Of a DNA stretch of 58,371 bases, positions 1 through 11,135 are shown piece by piece. The notes under the pieces are model-generated. The model saw only the letters and a program-made list of their open reading frames with translations, searched no databases and was not told where the DNA came from. The translations under genes were made by a program, and so were the position numbers. Every line of letters begins with the position of its first letter. Within the stretch, counting starts at the first letter, position 1. The stretch comes from Xenoacremonium recifei (lineage: Eukaryota; Ascomycota; Sordariomycetes; Hypocreales; Nectriaceae): positions 1 to 58,371 of the forward strand of contig WOFQ01000098.1 in the NCBI GenBank assembly GCA_012184525.1, written 5' to 3'.

Positions 1-2542
1 AGTAATCTGGCCTCTTTTGAATTAGATTCCATTTATTGTGGTGGAAGAAGTGAGAATTAAAGACGAAGTTTGGGATAGGCTAAGGAAAGTGGTTCGCTCG
101 CTTGTGTGGTTCGCTCGCATGTCAACCACGTTATATACATTTCGCTCAGATATGTGAAAGCACTCAAGTTCCTGGAGGACTTGATTGAAGAAGAGGATTC
201 ACTCAGTTCGATCTCAGAACAGACATGAAAAAAAAAACCATTGACTTGAATGAAGGATACATGTAGGTACTCAGGGCTCAGCTCTGGAGAAGTACAGAGT
301 TGTTAGTGGCCCGAAATCCAAGGCGCTACCAGAATGACTACGAGGCAAGCTGCGGTAGGCTGTTGCTTCTGATTCCTGAAGCTGGTCATCGTGATTGGGC
401 CGACGCAATCCCATTGAACGGGATTGAACTAGCCGACAGCCAAGACCCCTCCCAGGCATGGCGATACGATTGGTCCCCTCACATGTGGTCGTTTGTTCCG
501 GAATCAGCACGCGCCTTGTCACATCCATGCGCATACCGCTGAAACAAGCAAGGGCAGTGTTCTTTGGGACCACGTACGTTTAGCCAGGGCTGCGTGAAGC
601 AGTCCAGCACCACACCACCCCTCAAAAAATTTTCCCCTGTTGTTATCGACGGCTCCCGATCGCTTGGTAGAGCCGGGTCGCTCGACGTGGTCGCAGCTCT
701 TCCTCCGTCATCCCAGGAAGCTACCTATATGCAAGCCAGCCATGCGGTCCTCTTTGAGATGCACGTTCCCAATCATGTGAGAGAGAGTATCTCCAAAGTC
801 AAAGAGGAGTCCTCGGGAACGTCACTGCCACGCGGTCCACGCGCCATGTTGGACGCGTCCCGCGTTGGCATCACTCTGTTGCATCTCACACCATCGACGA
901 CTTTGTTTGCTCGACTCTGGAGCTTCGCGCTGCCAGGTAGGCCCCGCTGGTTCCAGTCGGCTTATCGTCTGGCCTCGGCGACAACTCGTCTTACAAGGAT
1001 GTTCGAGGTTCCAGCCCCCCCACCATCCAGTCCACGGACGCCGGCATGCCAGCCTGTTGGCTCGTCAGGGGCAGGCTTATCCATCCTGGCTCAAAGCTTG
1101 ACCGTCAGGGGAGCAAGCAGATCCAGATCATCCAATGCCAATTCGTGGTCGACGACTCCTACGTCCCGCGTGGTCCGGATTCTTGGCCAAACAGCTTGCC
1201 TCGAGGCGTCGAGAGTGTCCACCAAATGTGCCATTCCGCTCGTGTTCAACTGACGAGACTGCTAGGCCTTGACCCGCGATTCTAGACGCATTGATCGGCA
1301 TATCCTCACAACCGTCAGCCCCGCTGGAGGTTTTAGCTAGCCCACAGGCCCGAAGATAGTGTCGATACGTCAAATCATTGCATATGCGCAGTTCGAAACA
1401 AGAAGACTGTCTGAAGGCAACACCGCCCTTCTCACACAGGAGAGAGCTTTGGGAGCGGGGGGCGTATGACCAAGGACGTATCAACTAGTTTGCACTTTGC
1501 TTTTGTCGTGTGCCTGCTGCAACCCTGAAGCGGCTGACTTGGTGCAACGGGCAAAACATGGTACGTACGGAGCAGTGGGAGGGAAGCCCCTGGGCCGAAG
1601 AGATCACAAGAACGGCAGAACTCTCCGTCATTGGCCATTGGGGAGCATCCCAAGGATCAGCACCTCCGCTTACTCAATATCAACTTTGACAGTGCAACGG
1701 TACTATCCTGGCTAGAGATCGACGGAACCCTGAGTTGTGTCAGACAGGACAGCCAAAGGAGACACACGCGAGCCATATGTCCATGTTGGAAACTTACCCG
1801 AGGGTCCGAAAGGCATTCTCGTATGCTTTTGTTTTTCCTTTCTTTTTTCTTCAAGTTCCAAGCCGAAAAGCTGCAAGGCGCGGACTTCAAACCTCCATGA
1901 ATCATCGAGGGACTGGCGTGTTAGAAAAGCCCACTGCGAATGTCGGCAAGCGCTAATCGATGGCAGGCATGTCATGATGCACCATGCAACACAGCCATTC
2001 CAACTATCATCATGGTGACGACTCAATGCGTTACATCGAAAGCAGTTCTCAACCGCGCTATGTCTCGTCGACAGCATGGTGTTTTCGTCTTCTTGAAACG
2101 CCCTCCCGAGAGGCTGGCCAGTGGGGCTGACGGGAGGCTTGTTGAGGCTTGTTCAGGTGAGGCTTGAGGCTTGCATTCTCTCCCTGTCCAGTCCAGTCCA
2201 GTCCAGTCCAGTCTGTCAGCCCGCTAGTTAGTTAGGTTGAGGTGCGTGCAGTTTGTTGGCCCACAACAAAATAAATTGGCGTCGTAGAGAACTAACTCGT
2301 CGTTGACATTTTTCCATCTACGATCCTCGGTCGCCTGCTTGTTTCAGACATTACTATATACTTCTCCAGTTCTCCTCACGATCCAAGTGGATAGCTTCGA
2401 TACGGCCCGCATCAGCTAGGATCCAAGGCTAAACAAACGCACGACCCTGCAGATCCACAACCGTTGAGCTTTCTGGGGATATCAAACACATCACCATCGC
2501 CAAAAGCTTAGATACATCAGCCAAGCCGCTTGATTGACGAAC
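1..2542. other. Gene-poor stretch, nothing recognisable
   Basis: I see no recognisable coding region. Several open frames exist (the longest at about 564-1253, plus strand), but their translations are Ser/Arg/Pro-rich and lack any family motif, and overlapping frames on both strands are equally open. The last few hundred bases presumably contain the promoter and leader of the SDR gene that starts at 2543. A short GTCCA repeat lies at about 2186-2212. Confidence 0.6.
2186..2212. repeat. GTCCA pentanucleotide microsatellite
   Basis: About five tandem copies of GTCCA are visible in the upstream region of the SDR gene. This is an ordinary simple repeat, with no sign of function. Confidence 0.8.
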
Positions 2543-3589
2543 ATGGCAGACGTCCGAGGTCTCATTCGGCAGTCCCCGCCAGTGGACATCAGCAAGCCCT
2601 ACGATGCTTCGACCCTGAAGGGCAAGATGATCCTCATCACGGGCGGCGCCCAGGGGCTGGGAGCTCACATGGCACGGCATTGGGCCGCTCAAGGAGCACA
2701 TATCACCATCGGCGACGTGGCTGATGCGGCTGGCGAGGAGTTTGTTGCGTCTCTCCGAACGCAATATCCCGAGAGTGTGTTCACGTTCCAGCATTGCGAT
2801 GTCAAGAATTGGGAATCTCAGGTCAGCCTCTTCGACACGGCGGTCAAGGCCAGTCCTCACGGTGGCATCGATATCGTGGTCCCCAATGCGGGCATCATCC
2901 GTCCTCGTCAATCCTCCAAGTTTGAGAATCCTGAGCTCGTGGACGGCAAGCTCCTCGAACCGGACACATCGACCTTCGATGTCAACATCAAGGGCGTCAT
3001 GTTCACCACGCACCTCGCCCTGTACCATCTGCCTCTCAACAACCGTCCGGACCGCTGCATCCTGCTCATCGGCTCGCTATCATCGCTGTTCCCGCTGCCT
3101 GGCCAGCCGGCGTACGTCATGAGCAAGCATGCTGTGCTTGGCCTCTTCCGCACATTGCGCGCCACAGGCTTCCGGCACGGCATCCGCGTCAACATGATTG
3201 CGCCGTACTTCATCGCCCAGACCAACATGCTCCGGCCCGTCGTCGAGGCCTTGTTCGTGGCCGGATCGTCGGGTCCCGCAGAGATCCCGGATGTCATGGA
3301 TGCGGCGACGCGGCTGGTCGCGGATGAGGCCATCGCGGGCCGAGCCCTCGTCGTTGGACCTAAGATGAAGTCCACGGGCCAAGACTTCGTCGAGGAAGAC
3401 CCATTGATGGTGGTTGGCGATGAGGAGGGTGACGGCCAGGGTCGCGCCATATGGGAATGCTATGCGCATGATTACGACGAGGTCGACAGCTTCATCAAGC
3501 GGTATCTTTGGGTGTTGAGTGCTACCGCTGCAGCGAGGGGTTGGTATGCATGGTTGACTGATGCATTTGCTATCTGGAGGCGAAAGTAA
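2543..3589 (+). CDS. Short-chain dehydrogenase/reductase (15-hydroxyprostaglandin dehydrogenase-like)
   Basis: A single-exon gene of 348 aa encoding an NAD(P)-dependent alcohol/ketone oxidoreductase of the classical SDR fold. The sequence shows the cofactor motif TGGAQGLG (residues 33-40), an acidic residue after beta-2 (IGDVAD) suggesting NAD preference, an NAG-type motif (VVPNAG, about 113-118), a serine-rich strand (GSLSS, about 177-181) and the catalytic pair Y191/K195 in YVMSK. I chose the ATG at 2543; the frame is open a few codons upstream but has no earlier ATG. The C-terminal extension ends in a hydrophobic, aromatic stretch (about 325-345) that could associate with membrane. The substrate cannot be deduced; the resemblance to fungal 15-PGDH-like proteins is family-level only. 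A second SDR of the same general type lies at 49973-50992. Confidence 0.9.
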   Translation: MADVRGLIRQSPPVDISKPYDASTLKGKMILITGGAQGLGAHMARHWAAQGAHITIGDVADAAGEEFVASLRTQYPESVFTFQHCDVKNWESQVSLFDTAVKASPHGGIDIVVPNAGIIRPRQSSKFENPELVDGKLLEPDTSTFDVNIKGVMFTTHLALYHLPLNNRPDRCILLIGSLSSLFPLPGQPAYVMSKHAVLGLFRTLRATGFRHGIRVNMIAPYFIAQTNMLRPVVEALFVAGSSGPAEIPDVMDAATRLVADEAIAGRALVVGPKMKSTGQDFVEEDPLMVVGDEEGDGQGRAIWECYAHDYDEVDSFIKRYLWVLSATAAARGWYAWLTDAFAIWRRK

Positions 3590-4379
3590 AGCGACCGCCA
3601 GGTAACTTCACGGGGACGCTGAAGCATACAGGCTCTTGTTTGGGAGATGACGAAGGATTGTGCGAAAAGGCAGATGAAAGAGCATGCTGTTGTAATTAAA
3701 ATTGAGATTAGACATGATGGAGATTAGGCATGAAATTGTATCGTCGTTCAGCCCTCGGTATGCAAATATGGAAACCCTGGCTCACAATCAGGTATAGCTA
3801 CAATTTGAGGTTGAAACACCTTACCAAGGCGATTGTTCGAGAATAGAGGTTCGTAACATTCAGGCCAAAAAGCCATTGCAAACGTTGAAGTATGCTTAAG
3901 CTCCAGCATGATCAAGCCATATGCATATATTCGTTTTAGATTCATCAGCTGCATGTGTTATCATCCTCTCCAGCAACATCTCGTATAATCCCATGCTCAT
4001 AACTCCTTGATTTCTTATCCGTCCCCTCGAAGCAATATCACAATCCCTCTAACGCCGTCCTAAGTCCCCCCGGCCTTCCAAAACGCCTGTCACGGGCAGG
4101 CTGCGCCTTTGCCCAAGAAACTCCTTCGTGTGAAAATGAAGTCGAGTACATAAGTAAAAATGAAGAAGCAAGGTGATGGATGGCTCCCGTGCTGGTGTGT
4201 CTGCATCTGGTCTAAATTTCGGTGTGAAGACGAATCAAAACGCGAGGCTCGTCGTAAATGATGCTCCGCGTTTGCATAATTGCGAAGTCGCCAGTGAAAG
4301 ATGGCCGCCTGCGTCCATCTAGTAGTTGTCATCAACTTCCCCTTTCGTAGTAATACTATTCGGTAAGGGAGAGCGATGT
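3590..4379. other. 3' region between convergent SDR and rsr1 genes
   Basis: About 790 bp separating the convergent ends of the SDR and RSR1-like genes. It presumably holds both 3' UTRs. I see no coding sequence. Confidence 0.6.
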
Positions 4380-5494
4380 TCATAGGATCATGCAGCGCGG
4401 GCCGTCCTTTCTGCGTTTCCGGCGGCGACGCTTCTGCGAGCCATTGGGATCGTACTTGTTGCTGTTGTGGTAGTTGTCGTCGCCGTCCATGCTAGCCTGC
4501 ATCTCGTCGTCCTTTCGCAACATCTGGCGGCACAGGTCGATGAAGACCTCGTCGACGTTGGCTGGCGAACCAAGATTAACGCGCAGCTCTTACACCTAAG
4601 GGGAATACTCACTGCGAGTGCGTGCGCTGGCCTCATAGTAAGGCGCGCCCCAACGCTGGGAAATGGCAAAGCCTCTGGCGCGAGGCACGGCACGCGTCTC
4701 CTCAAGGTCGGCCTTGTTGCCGACGATGACGATGGGGACCGAGTCGTCATCCTTGATGCGGATGATCTCCTCGCGCAGGCCGGCCAGTTCGCTCAATGAG
4801 GAGGCCGACGTGATGCTGAAGACGAGGAGGAAGCCTTGGCCCGTCTTCATGTACAGGTCCCTCATGGCGACTGGACCCTGGTCAGCAGGCGATGAGGAGG
4901 GAGGGGACGGCTGCTGGGCCAGATGGTAGGACCTACCGAACTGCTCGGTGCCCGCGGTGTCGAGGCTGGAGAGTGTCAGGGCCTGGTTTGAGAGGAGAGA
5001 AGAGGATGGTGGCCTGGCACAGCAGAGGACTCACATCTCGAGCATGACTTGACGGCCCTGTGAGTGAGAGGAGAAGAAATCAGTGAGGGTCTTTGAAGCT
5101 CAAGAGGAGCAGCGGACTTACATCGACTTGGACATGTGTCCGGTACGAATCCTCGATGGTAGGATCATAGCTCTCAATCCATTCGTTGTGCACAAACTGG
5201 GCTGCATCCCAGTCAGCCTCGGTCTCTGCATCTCACGGACTCGTCACAAATCACCTGTTAAGCAACTCTTGCCCACGCCGCCTGTGAGAGAAGTCAGCTG
5301 AAGATCCACGTGATGCCGCTCGCAAGCGGGCTTTCGAGGGGTTTGGTTGCGCGGCCAGCAACAAACGCACCTGCGCCCAGCACGACGACGTGAAGCTCAC
5401 GACTGCAGGAATTCTGTCAGCATTGAGTCTCTCAGAATGCCGATAAGAGTGGTAAGAATTCCTACCTGGGCTGGTAGTTGTAACGGCGCGACAT
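4380..5494 (-). CDS. RSR1: Rap-type small GTPase, RSR1/BUD1/Krev-1 orthologue
   Basis: A Ras-superfamily switch of 219 aa acting at the plasma membrane in polarity and bud-site/hyphal-tip selection. I reconstructed eight exons: the ATG at 5494, introns with GT..AG ends, and the stop at 4380. Visible motifs are the P-loop GAGGVGKS (19-26), the effector loop YDPTIEDSY (41-49), DTAGTEQF (66-73), NKAD (125-128) and EASA (153-156). The Thr in DTAGTEQF, where Ras proteins have Gln, is diagnostic of the Rap/Rsr1 branch. The C terminus has a polybasic run (RRRRKRRK) and a CaaX box, CMIL; the final Leu predicts geranylgeranylation. Two exons are very short (about 28-32 nt around the P-loop), a dense intron pattern common in fungal Ras genes. 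All key residues are intact. Confidence 0.95.
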
Positions 5495-8400
5495 GGCGAT
5501 GGCGGCCTGAAGCCAGATGTCCTCGTTGGGCAGCGGTTCCCTGCAAAACGAGGGGAGGGAGTCGAGGGGTTAAAAAATAAAATCTCCGAGATTGCAGGAA
5601 CGGGAGACAGATAGCGAGCGAGCGAAAAGGCGCGGAGAAAAGCGTTGGCTTGGTGTCGATCCTCGCTGGCGAACGGCGGGAAAATCCCGACAAGAGATGA
5701 AGAAGAGAAAACGCCGTGCGGGAGGATTGGACGGAAGTCAGGGAGAGACTATCGCAGAAGAGCGGCGGTACCTGCAGCCTGGTGGGCAGCGCGCGGCGAA
5801 TGGCGGTATCGCTACTGCAGCTGCGGTAGGGAATGGAAACACCGTTGAGTCTCACAGCGTGTCGTATTGGATCTGGATCCCGTTCCGTTCCGTTTCGGTG
5901 ACGGCGAGCGGGAGACAGAGGAATTCCCGGGTGATAGACGGTCAGGGTTGGGGGCTAGATTTTTTTTTCTTCAATTTTTTTCCCGGAGGAGCGATCTGTC
6001 AGGGGTGTTGAGGGGTAATAGTTCTGTCAACAGGAGGGGGAGGGGAGGGGGAAGGATAGGTAGATCTTTTTCTGTTCCGTCTGTTTCGTTTCGATAGCTA
6101 GCTGGGTAGGCCTCAGGGATAGCTGGGGGAGCTCCCGGAGAGATAAATATAGCCAGCCAGCGGGACGGGACTGGAACTGACAGCGGCCACCAACGGAGAG
6201 GCCGGTGCAGATGACGGGGATTATCGAATGTTGTTTTCTGCAGAGTTTCGTTTTGTTCCCAGGGTGCTGGGCGGGTTTGAGTTTCGTTTCCGTTCCCAGG
6301 CCCAAGCCTCTGGGATTTGGGACCGTAGCGGCTTTCCGTAGCGGCGGGCACGGCGAAGGGCGGGCAGCGGTAAGCGGAGAGAGGCTTAGCTGTGTTGGGA
6401 CTCGGGAGACCAGAGACTCTGCTGCTCTAGTCAGATCAGTTGAGTTGTTGCGAGGCCCAGGAATGTTCAATGATGTAAGCCGTGGAGAGGCCGTGGAATG
6501 TCGGGGAAGGTATGGAAAGAGGGAGAGCAGAGGCTAATAAGAGAGAGGGAGAAGAGATAGAGAGAGAGAGAGACGTGAAGGAATCCCGGCAGAGTGAACG
6601 GGACTCAGCCATCAAGTGGGCAGGTGGGTTTATGTATATGTGAGGCTGAGAGAGAAGAGAAGAGAAGAGAAGACACAAAGCAAAACTCCGACTCACGGGT
6701 CCAAACGCAAAGACAAGAGGAGGCCGACGAGTGAAACACGGCTCGGAACAGGGTTGTGTCTAGGCGACGGTTGATGATCTGTCAGTTCACGGACCAGACC
6801 AGCACAAACCCCCAGGGATCGCAAAGTCTCAGACGAAGCACATCAGGCAGAAAAAAAAAGCAAAAAGGCAAAAGTCGGAACGGAATGCACACGCTGCCAT
6901 ATATTTACTACTAGATCTGACTGCTCTCAGGGGAGGGGAGGGGAGGGCCCGGCGACCAGGGATCCCTTTTTCGCTCCAATCCAGAGCAGAAATCTCGATT
7001 ACCGGCACAGCTGCAGTGCTCCATCTGTACATGTGCCATCTAGCCCCCGAGCTGCTGTAAGGTACCGAACCGCCAGCATCGATACGAGAAGGCGTCTGTC
7101 TGCGTGTGTCCACAAGCCAGGTCTGCCCTATCACCAGGCCGTTCATCATGCGTAGGGGACCGAAACCTCGGAATCAGCTTGGTTCAGCTCCCTGTGGCCC
7201 GCCTCTCCACAGGCCGTTCTGGCGCGGCTATTGGTCCCGCTGGAGGCGTAATGGATTTGGGACTTTGCCTCCCTCTGCGCTGGGTTCTATTAGCTTGGGA
7301 GGAGGCTCTTGGAGATGGGGATGGATGCTGACAAACTTGAGACCTGGTGAGATAACTGACAGGGCAAGTTTGGCCGGATGCCTCCCCCGGCTTCGTGGCA
7401 GGCAGTTAGTGGTGGACCTTGCATATGTATGTACGTATGCTGCATGTATGTCCTGTATGTACGGACACGGTGACAGGCTTCTGAACGTACATGTGCTCAC
7501 CCAGACGAAGCCATCGATCCACCGAGGCAAGACAGCCAGCTTCAAGACGGTGAGAGTCCCAGGTGTCAGTCAGGACAGCTCGGAGGGAGAGGCACGTGCG
7601 GCCCGAGGAGACGGACGCCGCCCCGAAAGCTCTCCATCCAGTACTAACCGGAACTCCCGTAGTTTCAACAGCAGGATTGCGCGCTCAGCTACAGCTCTGG
7701 CCTGTCATATCCTTCCAAGCATGCGTCGGCAATGGCATTCGCAGGAATAAGCTCCGTCGGCGGTGATCGTGGCCAAGCCAGAATGATCATCCCGTAGGGC
7801 TTGGGTCCCGATTGGATACCCGCCCGGGTCGGATCCAAGCTCCCTCCGCTCTTCTTTTCAGCTTGCTCTGACGTCTGGAGCTGTGAGGTTGAGGATTGCT
7901 TATCCTGTCTGCAAGGATACTCTCAAACAACTCCGCTGTTTATTGCAGCTGTCTACTAAGATCATCACGCACGCACAGCTTGCAAGAAACCCAAGAAAAA
8001 ATCCTGGGCTTCGGAAAGAAGATAGCCGTGTTCAGCTCAGGCGGAGGCAGTCCAGACTATCCCGTCTCCATAGGTCTCGGCCCAGAACCTAGCCGCAGCC
8101 ACCTTTCAGTCATCTGACTTTCTCATGCAGATGCGAATTCCAGCCCGTCCCAAGACCTTGGAGTGGTGGAGTTGCGCCTCGTAAAGCTTGATCTAGTAGA
8201 TGCCGCTTTCTCGTTCGGATCTTGGATGTTGCCGAAGCCATCGACAAGCCATGGCGTGCTGTACCAGGTTCTGTGACTCTCTACCAGCTTTTGTGATTTT
8301 CCCCGCATGAATAGTGGCTGTTGATGCGTTGGAGTGTCATGCATCTCGCTCCTTGTTTCTAGGGACTGTTTGGTCAGTCAACTACTGTTACAGACTTATT

Positions 8401-9172
8401 GACCATCTTAAGAGGATTTTCCTCCAGATCTCCAATATGAGACCGTACCGGTCTCTCCTCACTCCACTCAATACATCATATGGATAGATCTGTCACCACA
8501 AAAACCCACTACCACTACACCACCTCCACGAAGCTCTGAGCTCTCATACTTCCGCATCGGGCAATCAATCACCCTCCATCCCACCTGGTTTTGCCACCTC
8601 CAAGGCATTGATTCCAGAGATCCAAAAACTAACGCAAGCCTGACGTTTTCGCTAGCGCTGGCGATGCCGACCCGAAGTGCTGGGACGCTTCAGTGCGTAA
8701 CTCCCGTTAGCTCGGCCGTCTTGGGAAAGGAGTTTCTTGGCTGAGACGATGCTTTTGCGAGACTCAATTGATGTTTACTCATCTAATAGCCTTGTGAACT
8801 AAGCTGGGAAGCTCTGAATAGCCAGGGAACGTGTAAAATATGGCACACTAATAATTAACATATTCGTGCTAATCTCCCATGATCTCTATAGGGTAAGCAG
8901 AAATGCCGATAGTAGTAAATACTTTGTATAAGATATCTTAATAAAATGTTCGTCGACAAGACATTACAGAAATGCCAGTCCGTATGTTCTAACCCTCTCA
9001 GAGTCCTTGGCTATTAGATACTGTATCCAGAAAAACTCCTCAACGACTCTGCCTGCCCAAACGCCGCGCATATCATTCCATCCTTTACCAAGTAATAAAA
9101 ACAAAAGAGATATTTCGCAAAGACACGCTCCATTCTCGTCAATACCCAACTTCAAACATCCCAGACCCTTAT
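5495..9172. other. Long non-coding stretch upstream of rsr1
   Basis: About 3.7 kb with no supportable gene. The part next to rsr1 probably contains its promoter and a long leader. It has purine-rich simple sequence, GA-rich between about 6541 and 6672. A 214-codon open frame at 7106-7750 (plus) has Trp/Arg/Gly-rich, non-conserved-looking content, so I did not call it. From about 8640 to 9000 the base composition turns AT-rich. Confidence 0.5.
6541..6672. repeat. GA-rich simple sequence
   Basis: Interrupted GAGAGA and GAGAA/AGAGA runs in the upstream region of rsr1. This is a low-complexity purine tract of a kind common in fungal promoters. Confidence 0.75.
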
Positions 9173-9889
9173 TCAGGGCGGATTGTTGTTATTGCCGCCA
9201 CCGTTGTTATTATTGTTGTTGTTGTTGTTATCGTCATGACCCTTCAATCGGTCTTTCAATATTCCCAGCGCAATCCCTATCACGATCGCGACCACGAAAA
9301 TGCCCACCGCCGCGAGGACCGCCACACAGATTTGTCGCTGTCGTCTTCTCCGTCGTCGCGCCTCGGCCACGGGGCCAAGTTTCCCGGGGTAGGGCCGGAA
9401 GTGGCTCGATTGTGTTGAATAGGGTGATGGAGGAGCTTGTGAGGTCGAGGGCGAGTATGGCGGTCGTTGTTGCAGCGAGTGTGAAGACTGTTGTTGTTGA
9501 GTAAATGGTCGTTGTTGTTGAGGCGGAGAGTATGTAGGCTGTTGTGGCTGTTGTTCTGGCGGAGAATAGGTCGAGGCTGGTCGTTGAAGATACGAAGACG
9601 ACGACCCTGACGGCTGCGAGAACGACGACGGCACACGCGACGGATCGTACGGAGGCGGCGGTTCTAGCGGATCATTCTGCCATGGCGATGCTGGACTCGA
9701 TATCGTCGCCGCATACTGCTGCTGCTGCTGCGGATGTTGCGCCTGATAAGTCGTCGACGGCGACTGTTGGTGAGAGCTCACAACGCCCAGCTCGAGCGTA
9801 TGCGTGCTGTCGCTCGGACGGTATGACGAGTCCTCGGGATATGCGGCGTTGGGGATCGAGTCGGAGGGGTGACTCGCAGAGTGTTCCAT
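9173..9889 (-). CDS. Single-pass membrane protein with Pro/Gln-rich arm and poly-Asn tail
   Basis: A 238-aa protein that I do not recognise by name. Residues 1-175 are low complexity, rich in Pro, Gln, Ser and Tyr, with several YSPP and QQQ runs and a PPPPYDP motif (about 77-83) of the PPxY type, which could bind WW-domain ubiquitin ligases. A strongly basic stop-transfer segment (ARRRRRRQRQ) precedes one hydrophobic helix (about 190-213). The tail ends in runs of Asn and Gly. The basic side facing the N-terminal arm suggests the arm is cytosolic and the short Asn tail is outside, by the positive-inside rule. Length and composition are typical of hypothetical membrane proteins in Pezizomycotina. 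The repeated codons underlying Gln and Asn runs are slippage-prone, so length polymorphism is expected. Confidence 0.7.
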   Translation of the reverse strand: MEHSASHPSDSIPNAAYPEDSSYRPSDSTHTLELGVVSSHQQSPSTTYQAQHPQQQQQYAATISSPASPWQNDPLEPPPPYDPSRVPSSFSQPSGSSSSYLQRPASTYSPPEQQPQQPTYSPPQQQRPFTQQQQSSHSLQQRPPYSPSTSQAPPSPYSTQSSHFRPYPGKLGPVAEARRRRRRQRQICVAVLAAVGIFVVAIVIGIALGILKDRLKGHDDNNNNNNNNNGGGNNNNPP

Positions 9890-11135
9890 GGTGTTTGGCT
9901 GGTCGTGACCTGAGTCTTCTTCGTGATCGTGTGCGAACTGGCCCGAGGCGTTTTCACCTCCGCCAAATCACGGAGCCGGTAAGCCCCGAAAGCCGATGGT
10001 GAAATCCGCTCGTCAAAGTCCTCCCTCTAGTCAAGCCGGATCCGGGGATACCAAGATCGACGTCCAGGCTGGAACCGTTGGACAAAGCGAGCGCGCGCAC
10101 ACGTTACTGTAGAAGTCGATAGGAAAGGAAAAGAGAACAGAGAGTGAGAATGCGCAGGAGAGGTGAGCGAGCGTGGCACAGCACAGACAATAACCTGAGC
10201 AGAGGGGATTCCGACACAGCCTCACACTACGGCTGGCGGCACGGCAAGGCGCCCGCCCCTTGACAGGGATGTAAAGATGCTTATTGCCTCCCCTGCCAGC
10301 CAAGACCAACAAGCCTCCTCCTCCCAGCTTTCTCGTCAACGATGTTTCGTTTCAAGCCAGCAACGAGCCTCCAAACACTGGGCTTCACCAACCCGCTTCG
10401 ACCAGCTCCAGAGTCTTGAATAACCGGTGAAGTAGCGCGGCGAGAATACGCGGAAAGAGAAGCATGTATCCTCCCGTAGGGCAGCTTTGCACTGCCACCC
10501 GGCTGCCCGACAGGGATCCGTGAAGATCCCTACCAGGCCCAATACCTGCAAGTGCAGCTCCAAATACGAGCGGGCAGGTTTCTAGACCGTTTGTCGAGAT
10601 TACAAGGCTGGCTGACCAGTCATGTAAATGAAGCACGTTGCTTACGCCAAGTCAGCTAGCTGTCCAAATTGAAGTCTGCTTTCACGAGTGATCACAGGTT
10701 CTGAGTTAGTCTGCATTCAGCTATATTCTGCGATCTCCTGCAGTTAGCACATTCGGCAAATACCCTATTCATACATCCACCCACAGATCAACAACAACGC
10801 ACCAGTATTACTCAATCCATGCTTCCAGTCGCTTCATCGCATACACTTGCTATCGCTCTAGTAAATGAAATATACCGCAAGACTTGCTGCTTCTGCTGCT
10901 GCTGCTGCTGTTGAAACGCTCGCTTCCACGCCCCTTCTTTTGAACCAGAGCAAACACTCCCTTTTCTCAGAACATTAATAGTAGTAGTACATAGTATCGA
11001 CGCAGAAATTACCCTCATCTTCGAACCCCCCAAAATCGCCCTATATCCCGGAATGTCTCGGGCCCAAAATGCCAAATCCCACTCGTGCCAATGAAGACAA
11101 AAGAAAATAAGAGAAGCGAATGGTGAGCCGAAGCT
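9890..11135. other. Intergenic region with CTG/CAG run
   Basis: No gene is supportable. There is a short CTG (CAG on the other strand) run near 10890-10912. The region contains the promoter of the membrane-protein gene and the 3' flank of EFR3. Confidence 0.5.

Noticed and set aside
564..1253. 229-codon open frame, plus strand
   Set aside because: No motif, no family-like composition, and overlapping frames on both strands are equally open. Most likely chance in a GC-rich region.
7106..7750. 214-codon open frame, plus strand
   Set aside because: Trp/Arg/Gly-rich, patternless translation in the long upstream region of rsr1, with no recognisable domain.
10890..10912. CTG run as a coding poly-Gln segment
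   Set aside because: The surrounding minus-strand frame (about 10812-11075) has no other protein-like feature. Treated as a simple repeat.
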